DNA of 64,000 nt. It comes from Phorcus lineatus. Its lineage: Eukaryota; Mollusca; Gastropoda; Trochida; Trochidae. A program made the translations under genes and the position numbers. Positions 1 to 12,332 of this stretch are shown piece by piece; the stretch's first letter is position 1, and each line of letters opens with the position of its first letter. The notes under the pieces were generated by a model. That model worked only from the letters and a program-made list of their open reading frames with translations, searched no databases and was not told the DNA's origin. Location: NCBI GenBank assembly GCA_921293015.1, contig OV121090.1, positions 22,768,304 through 22,832,303 on the forward strand. The letters run 5' to 3'.

Positions 1-74
1 AGGGTCAAATGGATTTTCATTTGTACTGAATTTCATTCATACTAAGTTTAATTTAGGCATTCCTTACCTCTTTG

Positions 75-335
75 TTTTAGGGTATACCACTTTCTGCGGT
101 ATTTCATTTATATCACAGCCGGTATTGTGCAGCACCATTGTGGAAAAACCTGAGCATTGGCTGGAACTAGCAAACCATGGGTGCTACTGCGTTGAAATTC
201 AGTGTAACATATTACGCAAACCTTACTGCATGTAGAACAGTTCCCTGCTGCAGAATAAGTTGCCGAGCGCCTAGCGGGATTAGAACACCGGACCTCATGA
301 TCCAAAGTTAAACGCACTAACCACTATACTGCCCC
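75..335 (-). mobile_element. tRNA-derived SINE
   Basis: On the minus strand an A-box-like TATAGTGGTTAGTGCG (plus 313-328) and a B-box-like GGTGTTCTAATCCC (plus 276-289) are spaced as in a tRNA head. A non-tRNA body follows, ending near GTGGTATACCCTAAAACAAAG. The length of about 260 bp suits a SINE. Confidence 0.7.
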
Positions 336-1767
336 TTCTTCATATAAAATAAGCTTTGAAGTAAAAGTGATGGAACATTTATCATTTTGGAAGGCTCATT
401 CACAAGGAATACACATATAGTCCTGTAAGCAAAAAGGCAACATGAGAAAAGCAACAAACGCTATGTATAACAGGTTCTTTATTGTGAATATACAAGATGC
501 TTCCAACAGCATATGCTTCATCCTGACACCAAACCTGATGAATGAGTAAGTATATGCTCCTAAACATTTAGCATTTTCATCCTAAAGCGTTAATGTATCA
601 AAATGTTATTTTATAGAAAATCTTGCTGTTCTTTAATAAAGTAAAGAAATAAGTAAACTTGATGTAAAGGCATGCTAACTGGATATGATATGGCTATGCA
701 TAGACATTGATTTCAACCTCCTTGTCCCCTACCCTTTCTGTTCTTCCTTTCCCTTTAAAGAAACCTGTGTAATATTTCCTCTTTTACATTAATTGATATA
801 GGTAATAAAAGATAAAAATTCATGACAGGAAATTACAGAGTATCTCTACCTCCTACATTAATCATGTAATTCTCTTATTTATGGCTTCAAAGCCCTCCAC
901 CTTTTCATAATAATAAATGATGCATAGATAATTCATATCATTCTGTATCATAAATGATTCATGCTCAGGTACTACAAGTACAATTACATAATTTGGTCAA
1001 AACTTGATTCTAACATTTCATGTATATGCCTTAACTTTAATATCAGTTAGTTAAAATGTTTGCATAAGGTTCACTATTGTAAATGCAATCAAAATTGTTG
1101 AAGTTACAGAAATACCTTCATGAAAATTATTTTGTCATTCTTCCAACTACAGTGATTAAAATTTATTCAAATTTTTAACCAAGTCCTAGATCAGCACTTT
1201 CCAATGATCAATATTTCCCATTTTGTGCAAAACCAACTATTACTTTTTTTACGTTTCTGAGTGAGTTTGTCTTAATGTTTTCTTTCTTGAGGTAAATCTT
1301 AAGGAATATCAAGCATTCTTAAATAGTCAATATGAGCATAAAAATTGTGCTATAAGATATCTACAAAGAATAAGAACATTCGTAAATGTTTGAAAAAACA
1401 ATCTGTTTTCCCTTTCCCTTTTTAATCATTGTCTAGACAGGCTTGTTGACTCAGCAACAAGTTACTAACTATGTTAATGTTCACAAAATCATCAAGTTTA
1501 TGAACATGTTTATATAAGGAATTAATTAGAATAGATACGATAAGACCACTTATAGTTATTCATAAATCCATCATTATGAATTAATGAATATGCCCTGTTT
1601 TATTATCATCAATAACCACATACAGGCTGTTCTGTTGGCATGGGAATACACTCACACAGTTAATAAACCAATTTCAAAGGAATCACGTTACATCATTGTC
1701 CACTGCTTAAAGGCATGAGGTGTTTTTTTTATTCACAATCATGTATTAACTGTATGTGGTGGCACAT
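336..1767. other. AT-rich non-coding stretch
   Basis: No exon, RNA gene or organised repeat is visible; only AT-rich unique-looking sequence. Confidence 0.5.
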
Positions 1768-2110
1768 GGTCCTGTGTGTAGCTCAGTTGACCACTATCGA
1801 TCAGTGAAGTTCAGCAACATCTGGCGTGGCTCGCCGGATGCGTGGGTTACCCGATCATTGCTGTACTATCTGAGAATTAAAGGGTTATACCCTGCCCCAC
1901 ACTGAGACACGAGTTGAAAAACTTGTGGTGTCTCCTTAGGCGAGGGACTTTATTCAAAATGTGTTTCTGTTCAACAAGCAGTACTAATTGTGTAGATTGT
2001 GTTGGAGATGATCTTCAAGAGCTTAATAATGCAGGGAGCGCCTTCAGCATGCATTCGGTGTGGATATGTGCGCTATAAAACTATCCTTTTTATCATATAT
2101 TATTATTATT
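1768..2110 (+). mobile_element. tRNA-derived SINE with CGCTATAAAA tail
   Basis: The head has an A-box-like GTGTAGCTCAGTTGACCAC and a B-box-like GGGTTACCCGATCATTG. The body contains CCTTAGGCGAGGGACTTTATTC, close to a core seen in many metazoan SINEs (remembered, not searched). The 3' end is GTGCGCTATAAAAC followed by (ATT)n. Family assignment needs a library search. Confidence 0.8.
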
Positions 2111-2617
2111 ATTAACTAGTTCATGACAATATATTGTGTTTATGAGTTTAAAATAACTTGATCAAAGAAATTCACAATTGTTGTTAAGAGGTGAAGCTGA
2201 TTATAGGTACATATGATGTTTCATATTTTAAAAAATACTTTTGTTTAAGCAATTGAAAATATGAACAACATGGAAATACTTATTTCTTAATAAAACTTGT
2301 TTAAACTAACTTACACCATCACAAAGAGCTCATTTTCATCAAATCAAATAATTCATGTGATTGTTGAACCGATAGAACTGATGAAAGTTTTTAAGTGATA
2401 GCTTGGCTGTTTCTACCTTCGTGTGTCTGCCCATGATCAGAATCATACTGGCCCATTTTTCTTTGGCCCAGTTTTTCCTATTGAATTAGCCCTGTTTTTT
2501 TAATTGGTCCAGTTCTCAAAGGTAAATGATGTGCCAGAAAGTGTCATAGAATTGATAGCTAACGAATAATGTATTAAGTATAAAAGTATAAATTATCCTT
2601 TGACATCTTGCACACCA

Positions 2618-2790
2618 TAAGATGGAGATATAGAGAATCTCACCCAAGTGTCTTCTGATATCAAATATATCAACACGAGTTGATAAAAGTTACAAATATC
2701 CGAGGCTTGCCGAGGATATTTTACTTTTATCAACGAGTGTTGATATATTTGATATCAGAAGACATGAGGGTGAGATTCTATTTATCATCC
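2618..2790. mobile_element. Foldback repeat with about 80-bp arms
   Basis: Left arm 2622-2703 and right arm about 2711-2790 are near-perfect reverse complements: both carry GAATCTCACCC, TCTTCTGATATCAAATATATCAACA and GTTGATAAAAGT, around a GAGGCTTGCC loop. This looks like a hairpin MITE or the end of a larger element reaching about 3080, where GGATGATAAAT recurs. Confidence 0.75.
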
Positions 2791-2866
2791 AAATTCATTT
2801 TTCATTACATTTGATTGACAAATGAACATTACTGAACACCCTGCTGCCCTAAGACTCCAAGTGCGG

Positions 2867-2969
2867 TGATGTCATAGCATTGTGACGTCGTAGTGTTTAT
2901 GACGTCATAGCATTGTGATGTCATTACTTGATGATGTAAAACAACTGTGATGTCATATACTTGACGTCA
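2867..2969. promoter_or_regulatory. Cluster of six TGAYGTCR (CRE/ATF-like) sites
   Basis: TGATGTCA at 2867, 2916 and 2948, TGACGTCA at 2900 and 2962, and TGACGTCG at 2883 fall within about 100 bp inside a repeat-derived region. The motif matches the CREB/ATF palindrome. Binding or function is unproven. Confidence 0.6.
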
Positions 2970-3001
2970 GAGGGGCATTGTTCAAAATCTACTGCCAAAA
3001 A

Positions 3002-3048
3002 GATATCTCCTAGGAGATATCGCTTGATCTTCCACAAGCGATATCTCC
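3002..3048. repeat. Overlapping palindromes (alternative hairpins)
   Basis: 3002-3021 is a perfect 20-bp palindrome centred on CCTAGG. Its right half is also the left arm of a 12-bp-arm hairpin, GAGATATCGCTT (3015-3026) pairing with AAGCGATATCTC (3037-3048). The two folds are mutually exclusive. Confidence 0.85.
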
Positions 3049-3499
3049 TGTGGAACAGAGTTTTGGATGATAAATGAATATAATTCATTTCAAATATATA
3101 TAACATTTCTGCATGAAATTTTATAATGGAATTTTTTATCAGTGTTATGACATATCACAGGTATGACAATTATTTCTAACTTGTTCATCTGAAGTTTTCT
3201 ACTGCAGTTTTTTATTAGTATAGTATGACATATTACAGGTCTGATATGAATATATGAATTGGGTTTTAGTACAAATTATTCCAGAATGTATATGTTAAGT
3301 TATCCTTAAACTGTGATGCCAAGGTTTATGTGGTTGTTATGCCAAATGACTTAGTCGCAGAGTCATAAAGTTTGTCAGTCAGTGGGATGTGCACTATTCC
3401 TCAAATATTCAGATATAAAATTTTATATCTAACACAAATGTGCAACATTTATAAGACTTTCATATATAAATATCAGATTCAAACACTTCTTTGTTAGTA

Positions 3500-4085
3500 T
3501 TCCACATATATGAATACTTATTTCATACACTGATGTGCACTATTCCTGAGATATAAATACTTATTTCATACACTGATGTGCACTATTCCTGAGATATAAA
3601 TACTTATTTCATACACTGATGTGCACTATTCCTGAGATATAAATACTTATTTCATACACTGATGTGCACTATTCCTAAGATATAAATACTTATTTCATAC
3701 ACTGATGTGCACTATTCCTCAGATAAAAAAACTTATTTCATACGTATATGTCCACTATTCCTCAGATATAAATACTTATTTCAAACACTGACGTGCACAA
3801 TTTCTCAGATATAAACACTTATTTCAAAAATGGATGTACACTATTCAGCAGATAGAATTACTTATTTCAAACACTGATGTGCACAATTTCTCCGATATAA
3901 ACACTTATTTCAAACATGGATGTACACTATTCAGCAGATAGAATTACTTATTTCAGACACTGATGTGCACTTTTTCGAAAAAATAAACACTTATTTCAAA
4001 CACGGCTGTTCACTATTTAGAAGATATAAACATGGATTCCATACATTAATGTGTAGTATTCTTCAGATATAGTCTCTTATTGCAT
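3500..4085. repeat. 43-bp tandem repeat
   Basis: Starts of GATGTGCACTATTCCTGAGA recur every 43 bp (3532, 3575, 3618, 3661, 3704). The first five are nearly identical, then the units diverge. Between 3790 and about 3960 alternating unit types make an 86-bp dimer. About 13 copies in all. Confidence 0.95.
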
Positions 4086-6664
4086 GTTGTGCACTTTCCC
4101 TCGAAGGTTATGCAGTTCATGCTTGACAGCCAAATTGAATCATCTTGTTACTGTTTGTTTAATTACAGTACAATCAAATGCAATGAACGTGACTCCACTA
4201 TTACCGGCAACACATATCACTAGTGTCAGCATTCCTCAGGTTAATTTGAACTTTCTTTACTTGAATGTCGTTAGACGAGAAGTTGGGCCAACCAACAGAC
4301 AGCGACAGGCTAAGAGGTGAAGAACAAGAGTTTTTTATCAATATGGCCCTTTGAGAGACTTCATCAGATCAAACTTCTTAGAATCAAAAGAGCTTGTTAG
4401 TTTGAAATTTGGCTATTTGAGAGGCACTTAGAAGGTGGTAAGATGAATAGATAAGATAAATAGATAAAGATGCAATAAAGAAGTTGTAAATCCATAGGAC
4501 TTGTTTTGCCTTCAGTAAGCTGGTCTTCAGCTAAATATCATCATTATGTCCACCAAGAAACAGTTTCCATTACTGGCAGCTAGCTGGATCTGTTATTGTT
4601 AAACATGGCATTTACATTTTGAAGGTGTGAGAATTTCGAAAAAAGAAAAGGACACATTGATTAACAGTGGGTAAAACTTTTACGGCACTGTAGTTTACTG
4701 TTTCAAAGATGTTCTTTCCTGGCATAATCGGCAATAAACCTTTTGCAATAAGGTAATAAGATTGATCAAGTTTGGCAGACATGACACCTTGGAATGAATA
4801 AACAATAAATTTAATAACAAATTGAAGGAACAATTTTGTTTAAAAAAAAATAGCTGAAAACTTTAGCGGGTATTGATTCAGTTTGGTTGTGACTTGTTTT
4901 GTTCTGATACTTGAACTGAACTAAGACAAAGAGAAAACATTACCTTGTATCATGTACATTTCACGATATTCAGTGAGTCAGCATAAGATTGAAACTGATC
5001 TATTACATTGGCAGCCAGAGTTTATACATTAGCTACACTTTTTGTATTCACAATATCTATATGAACGATCTACATAGTACCTGCAGATCACACAAACCTT
5101 GGTTTTGCTTTTTATTATCCCTACTCTATTGGATGTCAGTTTTTATCAAGGTGCGAAGTAAATATCAACAAATACATCACAAAGTTCAAGAATCAATTTG
5201 TTTACATAAAACCTTGTGATAGGAAGACATTAATTAGACTTGTAATTGGACAATATGGCAAAAATATATAAATTCTCAAGAAATATTTCCTGTTTTTCAA
5301 CAATTGTTATTTCAGCAAATGTGTCTAATTCTTTATCAACCAGAATGTTCAATTAAGTAAGTAAGTAGGTAAGTATAAGTATAGACTACGGCTGACTTCA
5401 TAAAAAATAATGCATTACAACAGATTTCAATCTAGGACAAAGTCCCCAATGAAAGTATTTATGGAACTAACAATGTAGCAGCATTTTAAATCAACCTGGT
5501 TTGAGCTAAAACATTACTTTCATTTTATGATATTTATTTCAATTTCTTTGTATTCCTTATGTAACATAATCATGTCTAATTATTACGACGCTCTTAAACG
5601 GTTGGTAGCACTTTCTTAAAAGTTTTATTTCCTCAATTTTTCTGCAATAAACAGTTTATGACAAATGTATTATCTTCAAAGAGTCAAAACATCAATTTGT
5701 GTGAACCAGGGTTGCAGATTCAAAATTTTGCCAGTCGGACATTTCATTTATAAGTCGACCGGAAGTGAACTTTAATAAAGATTTAATTATGATAATGACA
5801 TGAATAACATACAAAAATGATAATAAAAAATATATAAATTGTTTTTATAAAATAATTATGATTAATAATATTTTAAGCATGATTTTAGGAAATCCAGTGC
5901 AGATTTCCTAAAATTTGCCAATCCTTAGTGAATGATCCTTTTTGGCCATGTTTCTGACATAATTGAAATGTTAACAAACAAATCAACATGTAATAAATTG
6001 CAAATTGGTTCGAGATTAAAATTTCTTAGAAAATCAGGTCATGTGACTATATATACACTTCAATATAACATGTGACAACTTGCACTTTGGTTTGAGATTA
6101 TCTTTCTTAAAAAACATTGTTATGCGACCAAATTTTTCAATTATATATTTTTATTATTTATTTATATTATAACTTATTGTTATGATGAATATAACACTTT
6201 GTAACGTTAGATCAGGGAAATAGGCCATAGTTAAAATTTTCAACTACAACAGTAATTTTCATCACTAACATTAAAAATTTAAAATGACATCTAAATGCCT
6301 CTGAAGAATTTCATGAGTTTGACCTGTCAGACATTTGGAAAGTCGTTTGACTGATTGAAGAAAATCAACAACAAAAAACTAAACAAAGACTTAAACAGGC
6401 CTTAGTTGCCCTGCTTGTCTATCATAACTGGTAATGAGATCTAGCCAACAAAGAAATCACAACTTATTATTATTATCCAAGTGTAAATAAAGCCAAACAG
6501 CAAGTCAGCAAAAAAATCCTTATCGATTTCAAGTGGCTTCACTCTCATCAAGGATCAGAATTATAAAAAAGACAACTTTTAGATAATTGCTATATTGGTA
6601 AAGAGTAACGGTGATTCATGAACAAGTTGCATGGTTAGTTTTACTACACTTATACACTTAAAAG
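4086..6664. other. AT-rich stretch with small repeats
   Basis: Contains one arm of the CTTCTTTATTG MITE family near 4470-4500 (GCAATAAAGAAGTTGTAAAT then CCATAG), a CAGGGTTGCAGATTCAAAAT block at 5707, and two diverged copies of TGCANNTTGGTTYGAGATTA about 80 bp apart near 6000-6110. The short open frames here look like chance. Confidence 0.5.
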
Positions 6665-7577
6665 TAGGGGTGCGCAGTATTATCGATATATCAGTTTATT
6701 GCAATACAGAGACAACACGATACGTACCATTACACTCTACTGAAAATATCCAATATATCGGAAGTTTAAAAATTAACAGTTTCCGTGTAAAATTTCAGAA
6801 ATACGTAACCAAAAAAAACCTGATTTTACTGAAAGTTATAGAAAAAAGGTGTGAACTCGCATATTGAATAGGCACGGACATGTTAAAAGTTCGAAACCAG
6901 TCACCAGAATAACCTCTCTTAAAGAGCCACTCCGTGAGTTGATGGAGTCATATATGCCAAACTTAATCAATGGTGTCATTTGATCCCGAAGTATCGACTG
7001 TTACCAAAAAGACACATTTTAAAGCTTATTGTTTTTTTCACGGTGACAATATGAAGGTAGAACGTCACAATTATGATCGAAACCGGACAGTGGCGCACGT
7101 CAAATAGTCAAACGTAATTTTGGAGACTTATTTTAAACAGCCAGGAGGGCAGTTAGGAATTGACAGTATTTGTTAGGTTATATAACTAGTATCTATGTAT
7201 ATTGGACGTGATATCTACACCTCTCTGCATATATAAGGCTGTTTTTAGATTATCATGGAAAACCAGTATTTGTCCTATATATGTCTTTTGGACATGAAAA
7301 GTTAAGATGTTTTAATTTCATATCACAACATATGACATTTAGGTTCGTATCAATGGTAAATAATATGTTATGAAAATCACGGAGTGGCTCTTTAACAAGA
7401 CAACGGACGGTTGAGCATTTGATCACTGTTCTTATTGCTGCTATTAAGTCAAGAGAGCATGGAAAACTGAACTATGAAAAGTACCAATATATTGCAATAT
7501 GTCAATACGTATTGCAATATGCTTTTCTGTATTGCGATATACTGCAATACGGAAATGAGGAGCCATACCCATCCTTA
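6665..7577. mobile_element. hAT-type MITE (copy 1) with nested TTAA element
   Basis: Perfect 8-bp duplications CTTAAAAG flank it (6657-6664 and 7578-7585). Termini TAGGGGTGCGCAGTATTAT and, inverted, TAAGGATGGGTATGGCTC are imperfect TIRs. Interior GTATTGCAATA/GCGATATACTGCAATAC motifs repeat. It matches the 430-bp copy at 15593 except for a nested insertion at about 6919-7395. No transposase is encoded. Confidence 0.9.
6919..7395. mobile_element. TTAA-flanked MITE (family A, copy 1), nested in the hAT MITE
   Basis: It is bounded by TTAA at both sides, with 15-bp TIRs AGAGCCACTCCGTGA and TCACGGAGTGGCTCT, and is 477 bp including both TTAA. TTAA targeting is typical of piggyBac-type elements. The sister hAT copy at 15593 lacks it. 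A second family A copy lies at about 63395-63841. Confidence 0.88.
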
Positions 7578-7585
7578 CTTAAAAG

Positions 7586-10500
7586 ATAATCTTAATAGAA
7601 TATAATTACATATCGTGAAATATAATAGATATAAATTGATAAACCAAAGGTTTTGACCAAAATATAGATATTTTGTCATATTAAGTTTTGTTAGACGTAT
7701 TCAAAACTTTTTATGTGAATATTAGAATCAATGTGAATAATCTAATTTTGTTGATTGAAATCGATTATGGATAAGTTTTTTTTATCACTATTTATTACAA
7801 TATAGATTTTATTGCGTCTTAACAAATTTTTTATTTACTAGAAAGTATTAAAGGAGGAGACAAAAAAATACTTTTTTTCTGTATCTATGAATAAGTAAAC
7901 TTCCGAGTTACCTGTTTAGGTTAAAAAATGTGAAATATAAGGTTGGCAAACGTTTTAATCTACATGCATCCCTGAACTTAACCATTCATACACAGGTCAA
8001 CTATAGCTTCATCATCAATCTAAATCTTTTTCTGATTGCAAGAAGTAATCCTGTAGTTACCTATGTTGATAGCATTTGAGACTGTGAGTGTTTATCATTT
8101 ACCAAAAGATACACAATAACAGAAAGGACTTTTTTGTGATTTATTAGAATCAGATTTTCATGCGACCTACCTATATCTTGTCAAAACACATATTTTTCTT
8201 TTTTATTTATGAACCACATTATAAAGACACTTGATACTTCATGTACTGCTTTCAAAAGAGTCCTTCAAAAATTTGTGAAATCATTTGAATCATTTGATGA
8301 CAGAAATATAAGATGGCAATAATGATATGGAATCTTTTTTATAAATAAGCATGTTTGAAAGGCCAAAGATATAATATTACCAACAATTAATCTCTTGAAA
8401 GACATTTTTAAAAACATTAGTTATTTATGTCTTTTGTTAATAAAAAGGATTTGAAAAATTCAACAAAGAAAATCTTAAAACATAGTCTCAGTTTAAGAAA
8501 AGGATAGAAATATTTTTAAATTTCAGAGTCATAATCTGTTAATGACATTTACTTTATCATGGTAAATCTTCAACTTGAATGGCCACTCTTCAGACTAGAT
8601 TTACTAAACATGTTACCAATATAAACCTGCTGAACAAAAGTTTGCTTGACTGTGAAATAGTTCCTATGTCAACCATCATTTGGGGAAGTACTGAAATATA
8701 CGCCACTTTTCTTTGACACTTCATGGTCAAAATTTTTATATCAGTTTGAAAGAAAGAAATTTTACATTACCTTTACATGGGATGGATATTTCATATGCAA
8801 CAATACACTTCTGAGTCTGACATTCATCAACAGAGGCAAAGGGTCCAAATTTTAAAAATTGGATTTTCTTATTTTTATAATTGACAAAATAATTGGTCAC
8901 AGCTCAAAATAGTCAATATTGGTTAACATTATTATATGTCTTACATTTGTAACAAAAATGGCAATTCTATGAAATAAACAAGAATGTTACAGAAGAACCT
9001 GTTGGACGAGTCAAGAAATAGAACAACTACTCATACATTAACATTACAAAGAATAAATTATTTTCTCAAAGTTCCTATAATCAAATGATCAGTTCAGTTC
9101 TCTTTGAATATTCAGACGACATAAAGTGTGACACACCAACCAACATCATGGACAAGGATGAAGCTGAAGAATCTGATTGATGTGCAGATGTGTTGAAACA
9201 AGTTGACTACAGTACCAAAACGTGTTGTACCATAACCAATTGTACAATAACTATTTGTACCATAACCACTTGTACCATACAACACAACTTCAACAACATA
9301 ACAAGAAGGTTTCAAATGTAACTAGGTTATTTCTTTCCCTGGAGTTGGTGATTTCTTTCTTTGGATGTGAAAATAACTTTTCCCTTTTTTCAACTCTTTG
9401 AATATTCTTGTTCAGCCTATCTTTAGTCACAGGCCAGTCTAGTAATCTCATTTACTATTTGCAATATTTGTTAATTAGCAGAAAGATTGTTTGGGATTAA
9501 TCAATTGCCACTTAACAGGTTAATTACAGTTCTGCTCCAATGTTTCAATCAGTCATGATAAACTTAATAGATTATTAACTTCTTAATTAGGGGTGTAACC
9601 AAGATAAAGTGTAGGATATTGGGTTCCACGTAGAGCAAGTTGCAGTGAACAGCGACATAGACATACCAACTATTTTTGAAATGTGATGTTTGGAAAAAAA
9701 ACCATGAAATGCAAAAATGATTGAGTTTGACACAACTTCTAAAAGTGTGTCCCATTTATATTACTTTCTTCTAATATGCTACTCAAACAATTTTAACAAT
9801 TATCATACTTGCTATTTGTAATTCTAGAATTAATTAAGTAATATAACAATGTTTTAATCTATCTCAGTGTGTTAAAAAAATGATAAGGCTGCATAAAAAT
9901 AATCAAATTTTTTTGGGCATACTTTTGTCAAAAGTGACATGGCGGTAGTTCTTTAATTTTACTTTGTATTGGATGCTGGGGAAAAACATTTTACTCTTAT
10001 CATCAGAAATAAAGTTTGAAATTGTTTACGACATACACAACATCTTAACAGTTCTTTTTACAATATTTGTATTTGGTTGACAAATTCATTTGAGCAGCAG
10101 TGACAAGGCAAACTCAAAAAATGTTTTTCCAAATGGCAATAAAAAGCAGTAACACGTTCTTATATGATTATGATGCGCAGACATCTGTGAAACATTTCAT
10201 TTTTTCTTTTTAACCTTACAGCTAAAAAACTCTGAACTGATAGTCACAATATATATAATGACTGTTATGTTGAAAATTTTCATTTTCCTAGCATACACAC
10301 TGTTGAACAGGAAGAAAACGCTGACACAAAATGCACTTTTACTCAACCAAGAATGTGAGATTTGATTAGAACAAAAGATTTGGACTTTTTCTATATATCA
10401 AACTGGCCACATAATGGATTCAAATTCACTTCCTCAATCGCATCTGCTCACAAAACTACTTACTTCATGATATTTCAAGTTAAGATGTGTAGGAATTTTT

Positions 10501-10903
10501 AAATAAAAGCCCTAAATAAATTGCATTGAAAAGGGCCTTTGTAACTTTCAGACTGACACATTATAAAATGACTCTGACCTTTCTAGAACACCTGGTGTTT
10601 AGTCACTACTTGTTAAATTCAATGTGAGGCAATGCATTACTAATTCCTAATATTCTGTAAGATTTTGAAATTGTGACCCCATGCAAAAAAAGTGTGTTCA
10701 CCTCCCACAGGAGTTACTCGTCTTTTAAGTTCCAACAGTACATGCCACATTTCAACAATTCTTCAAAATCCACTAACACTGACAACTTGTAACACTGACA
10801 CCATCTACATGCACTTCTTTGTGTGGCATCTACCATCTACATGTTTTAACCAATCTTGTTAAATCTCCAAATGACTTCTGTCTTGCTGCATCTCAAAGGT
10901 AAG
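7586..10903. other. AT-rich non-coding stretch
   Basis: No exons recognised. A short array of TTGTACCATAACCAMTTGTAC units lies at about 9213-9290 and produces an open frame that is not a gene. Confidence 0.5.
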
Positions 10904-11180
10904 CATCCTGCTACATCAGCGTATTTGTCTCCGCCCAGCTCCATCATATACCCTGATATCTTTCGGCCTAAAACGCTCACATCGCTTACGGCTGGTTACT
11001 CATGGCTATTTATAGCCTACATTGACATTTGTTTGAATTCTCATCTGGGTTATGCCGCTATTGCTGAATCATGTCATTTCATTGGCTTGCTTTATTCAGC
11101 GATACGAGCGTTTGAGGCCGAAGGATATCAGGGTATATGATGGAGCTGGGCAGAGACAAATACGCTGATGTAGCAGGATG
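10904..11180. mobile_element. Hairpin MITE with about 75-bp terminal inverted repeats
   Basis: CATCCTGCTACATCAGCGTA ... GGCCTAAAACGCTC at the left is matched in reverse complement by GAGCGTTTGAGGCC ... CGCTGATGTAGCAGGATG at the right, with few mismatches. Flanks AAAGGTAAG and AAAGATAAG look like a 9-bp target duplication with one mismatch, suggesting a Mutator-like (9 bp) or hAT-like (8 bp) source. The 94-codon open frame across it is incidental. Confidence 0.9.
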
Positions 11181-11413
11181 AAAGATAAGGAAACTCAAGT
11201 CTTCTCAACAGTAATGGGAATGCTTATCTAAAACAATATCCACAACAAACTTTGATAATACCAACCATGATTCTGTATTTCTAGTCCAAAGGTGTTACAC
11301 TTGTAACAGAGGTTGTTCATAAAGGAAGTAATTTCTTTAGTAACCTCTGTTGGTTCAGAATGAGCCACTTCTTTGAAAGGCATTTAAAAGTTTGTGAGAA
11401 GAATAGAAAACAA

Positions 11414-11548
11414 GTTCTATGTATTTACAACTTCTTTATTGAAGAATTGTGACCTTTCGGTGTAGTTACTAACACCTTTACCAAGCAAGTGATGATAAAC
11501 GTGTTAACGTCGCAATCATGCAATAAAGAAGTCATAATTCCATAGAAC
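11414..11548. mobile_element. Short MITE, CTTCTTTATTG family, copy 1
   Basis: Terminal inverted repeats GTTCTATG..TTTACAACTTCTTTATTG and CAATAAAGAAGTCATAATTC..CATAGAAC bound 135 bp. The same termini occur at 51764-51898, and a single arm near 4470. Confidence 0.75.
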
Positions 11549-11789
11549 TTCTTCTCTATCATAGAATGAGCCAAGTGATGAAATGAGTATGGCCAGTCTA
11601 AAGAATATAAATAATAATAAAACATTTAATTCTGAAATGTTTCATCAAATAACAGATAAGTTCTTATTTTCAATTGTGCATGATATTCAGAAATCATTGA
11701 CAAATGTAGTGCAATATAAGTCACAAAAGGAAGACCAAAACACTATGCAATACTTCATAAAGTGCACAAGGCTGATATTTACTCTTGTC

Positions 11790-12332
11790 CTGATTTGACT
11801 TTCAACTTCTAAAATTCTACAATACTACATATTTAAATTGCATGAGGTTGAAAGTGCTAATGAATACTTCTCCTAAATCAACCTAAAACTTCTTTAAAAA
11901 ATTAACAATACATAATTTGTTTGAGGCTGAAATTTTTGTCCTTATTTGACTGCAAACTTAAAAAATTCTACAATATTATATATATTGCACGTGGTTGAAA
12001 TCCCAAATGAATTCTTGTCCCAAATCGACTGAAAACTTCCAAAATTCTATTCAAAACTTTACAAACTGAATGTGGTTTTAACCACCAATCAATACATGTC
12101 CTAAATTGACTGCATGCAAACTTCCAAAATTCTATTTAAAACTTAAAAATTTTATAACAAGGTTAAAATCATTAAAAACTGCTTGTCCTAAATCAACTTC
12201 CAACTTCATAATTCTCTTCAAATACTTTATAAATTGCATGAGGTTGAAATCACCAATAAATACTTGTAAATAATTGACTTCCAACTTGTATAATTCTTCA
12301 ATACTACATAAATTGCATGGGGTTTTATGCAC
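11790..12332. repeat. Diverged tandem repeat of about 80 bp
   Basis: Blocks of GCATGAGGTTGAAA, then AATGAATACTTSTCCTAAAT, then TGACT-CAACTTCYAAAATTCT recur about every 80 bp. It is old and degenerate. Confidence 0.65.

Noticed and set aside
75..335. Functional tRNA gene
   Set aside because: Internal promoter boxes are present but the arms do not form a proper cloverleaf and a SINE body follows.
10856..11140. 94-codon ORF
   Set aside because: It covers most of a hairpin MITE and has no domain.
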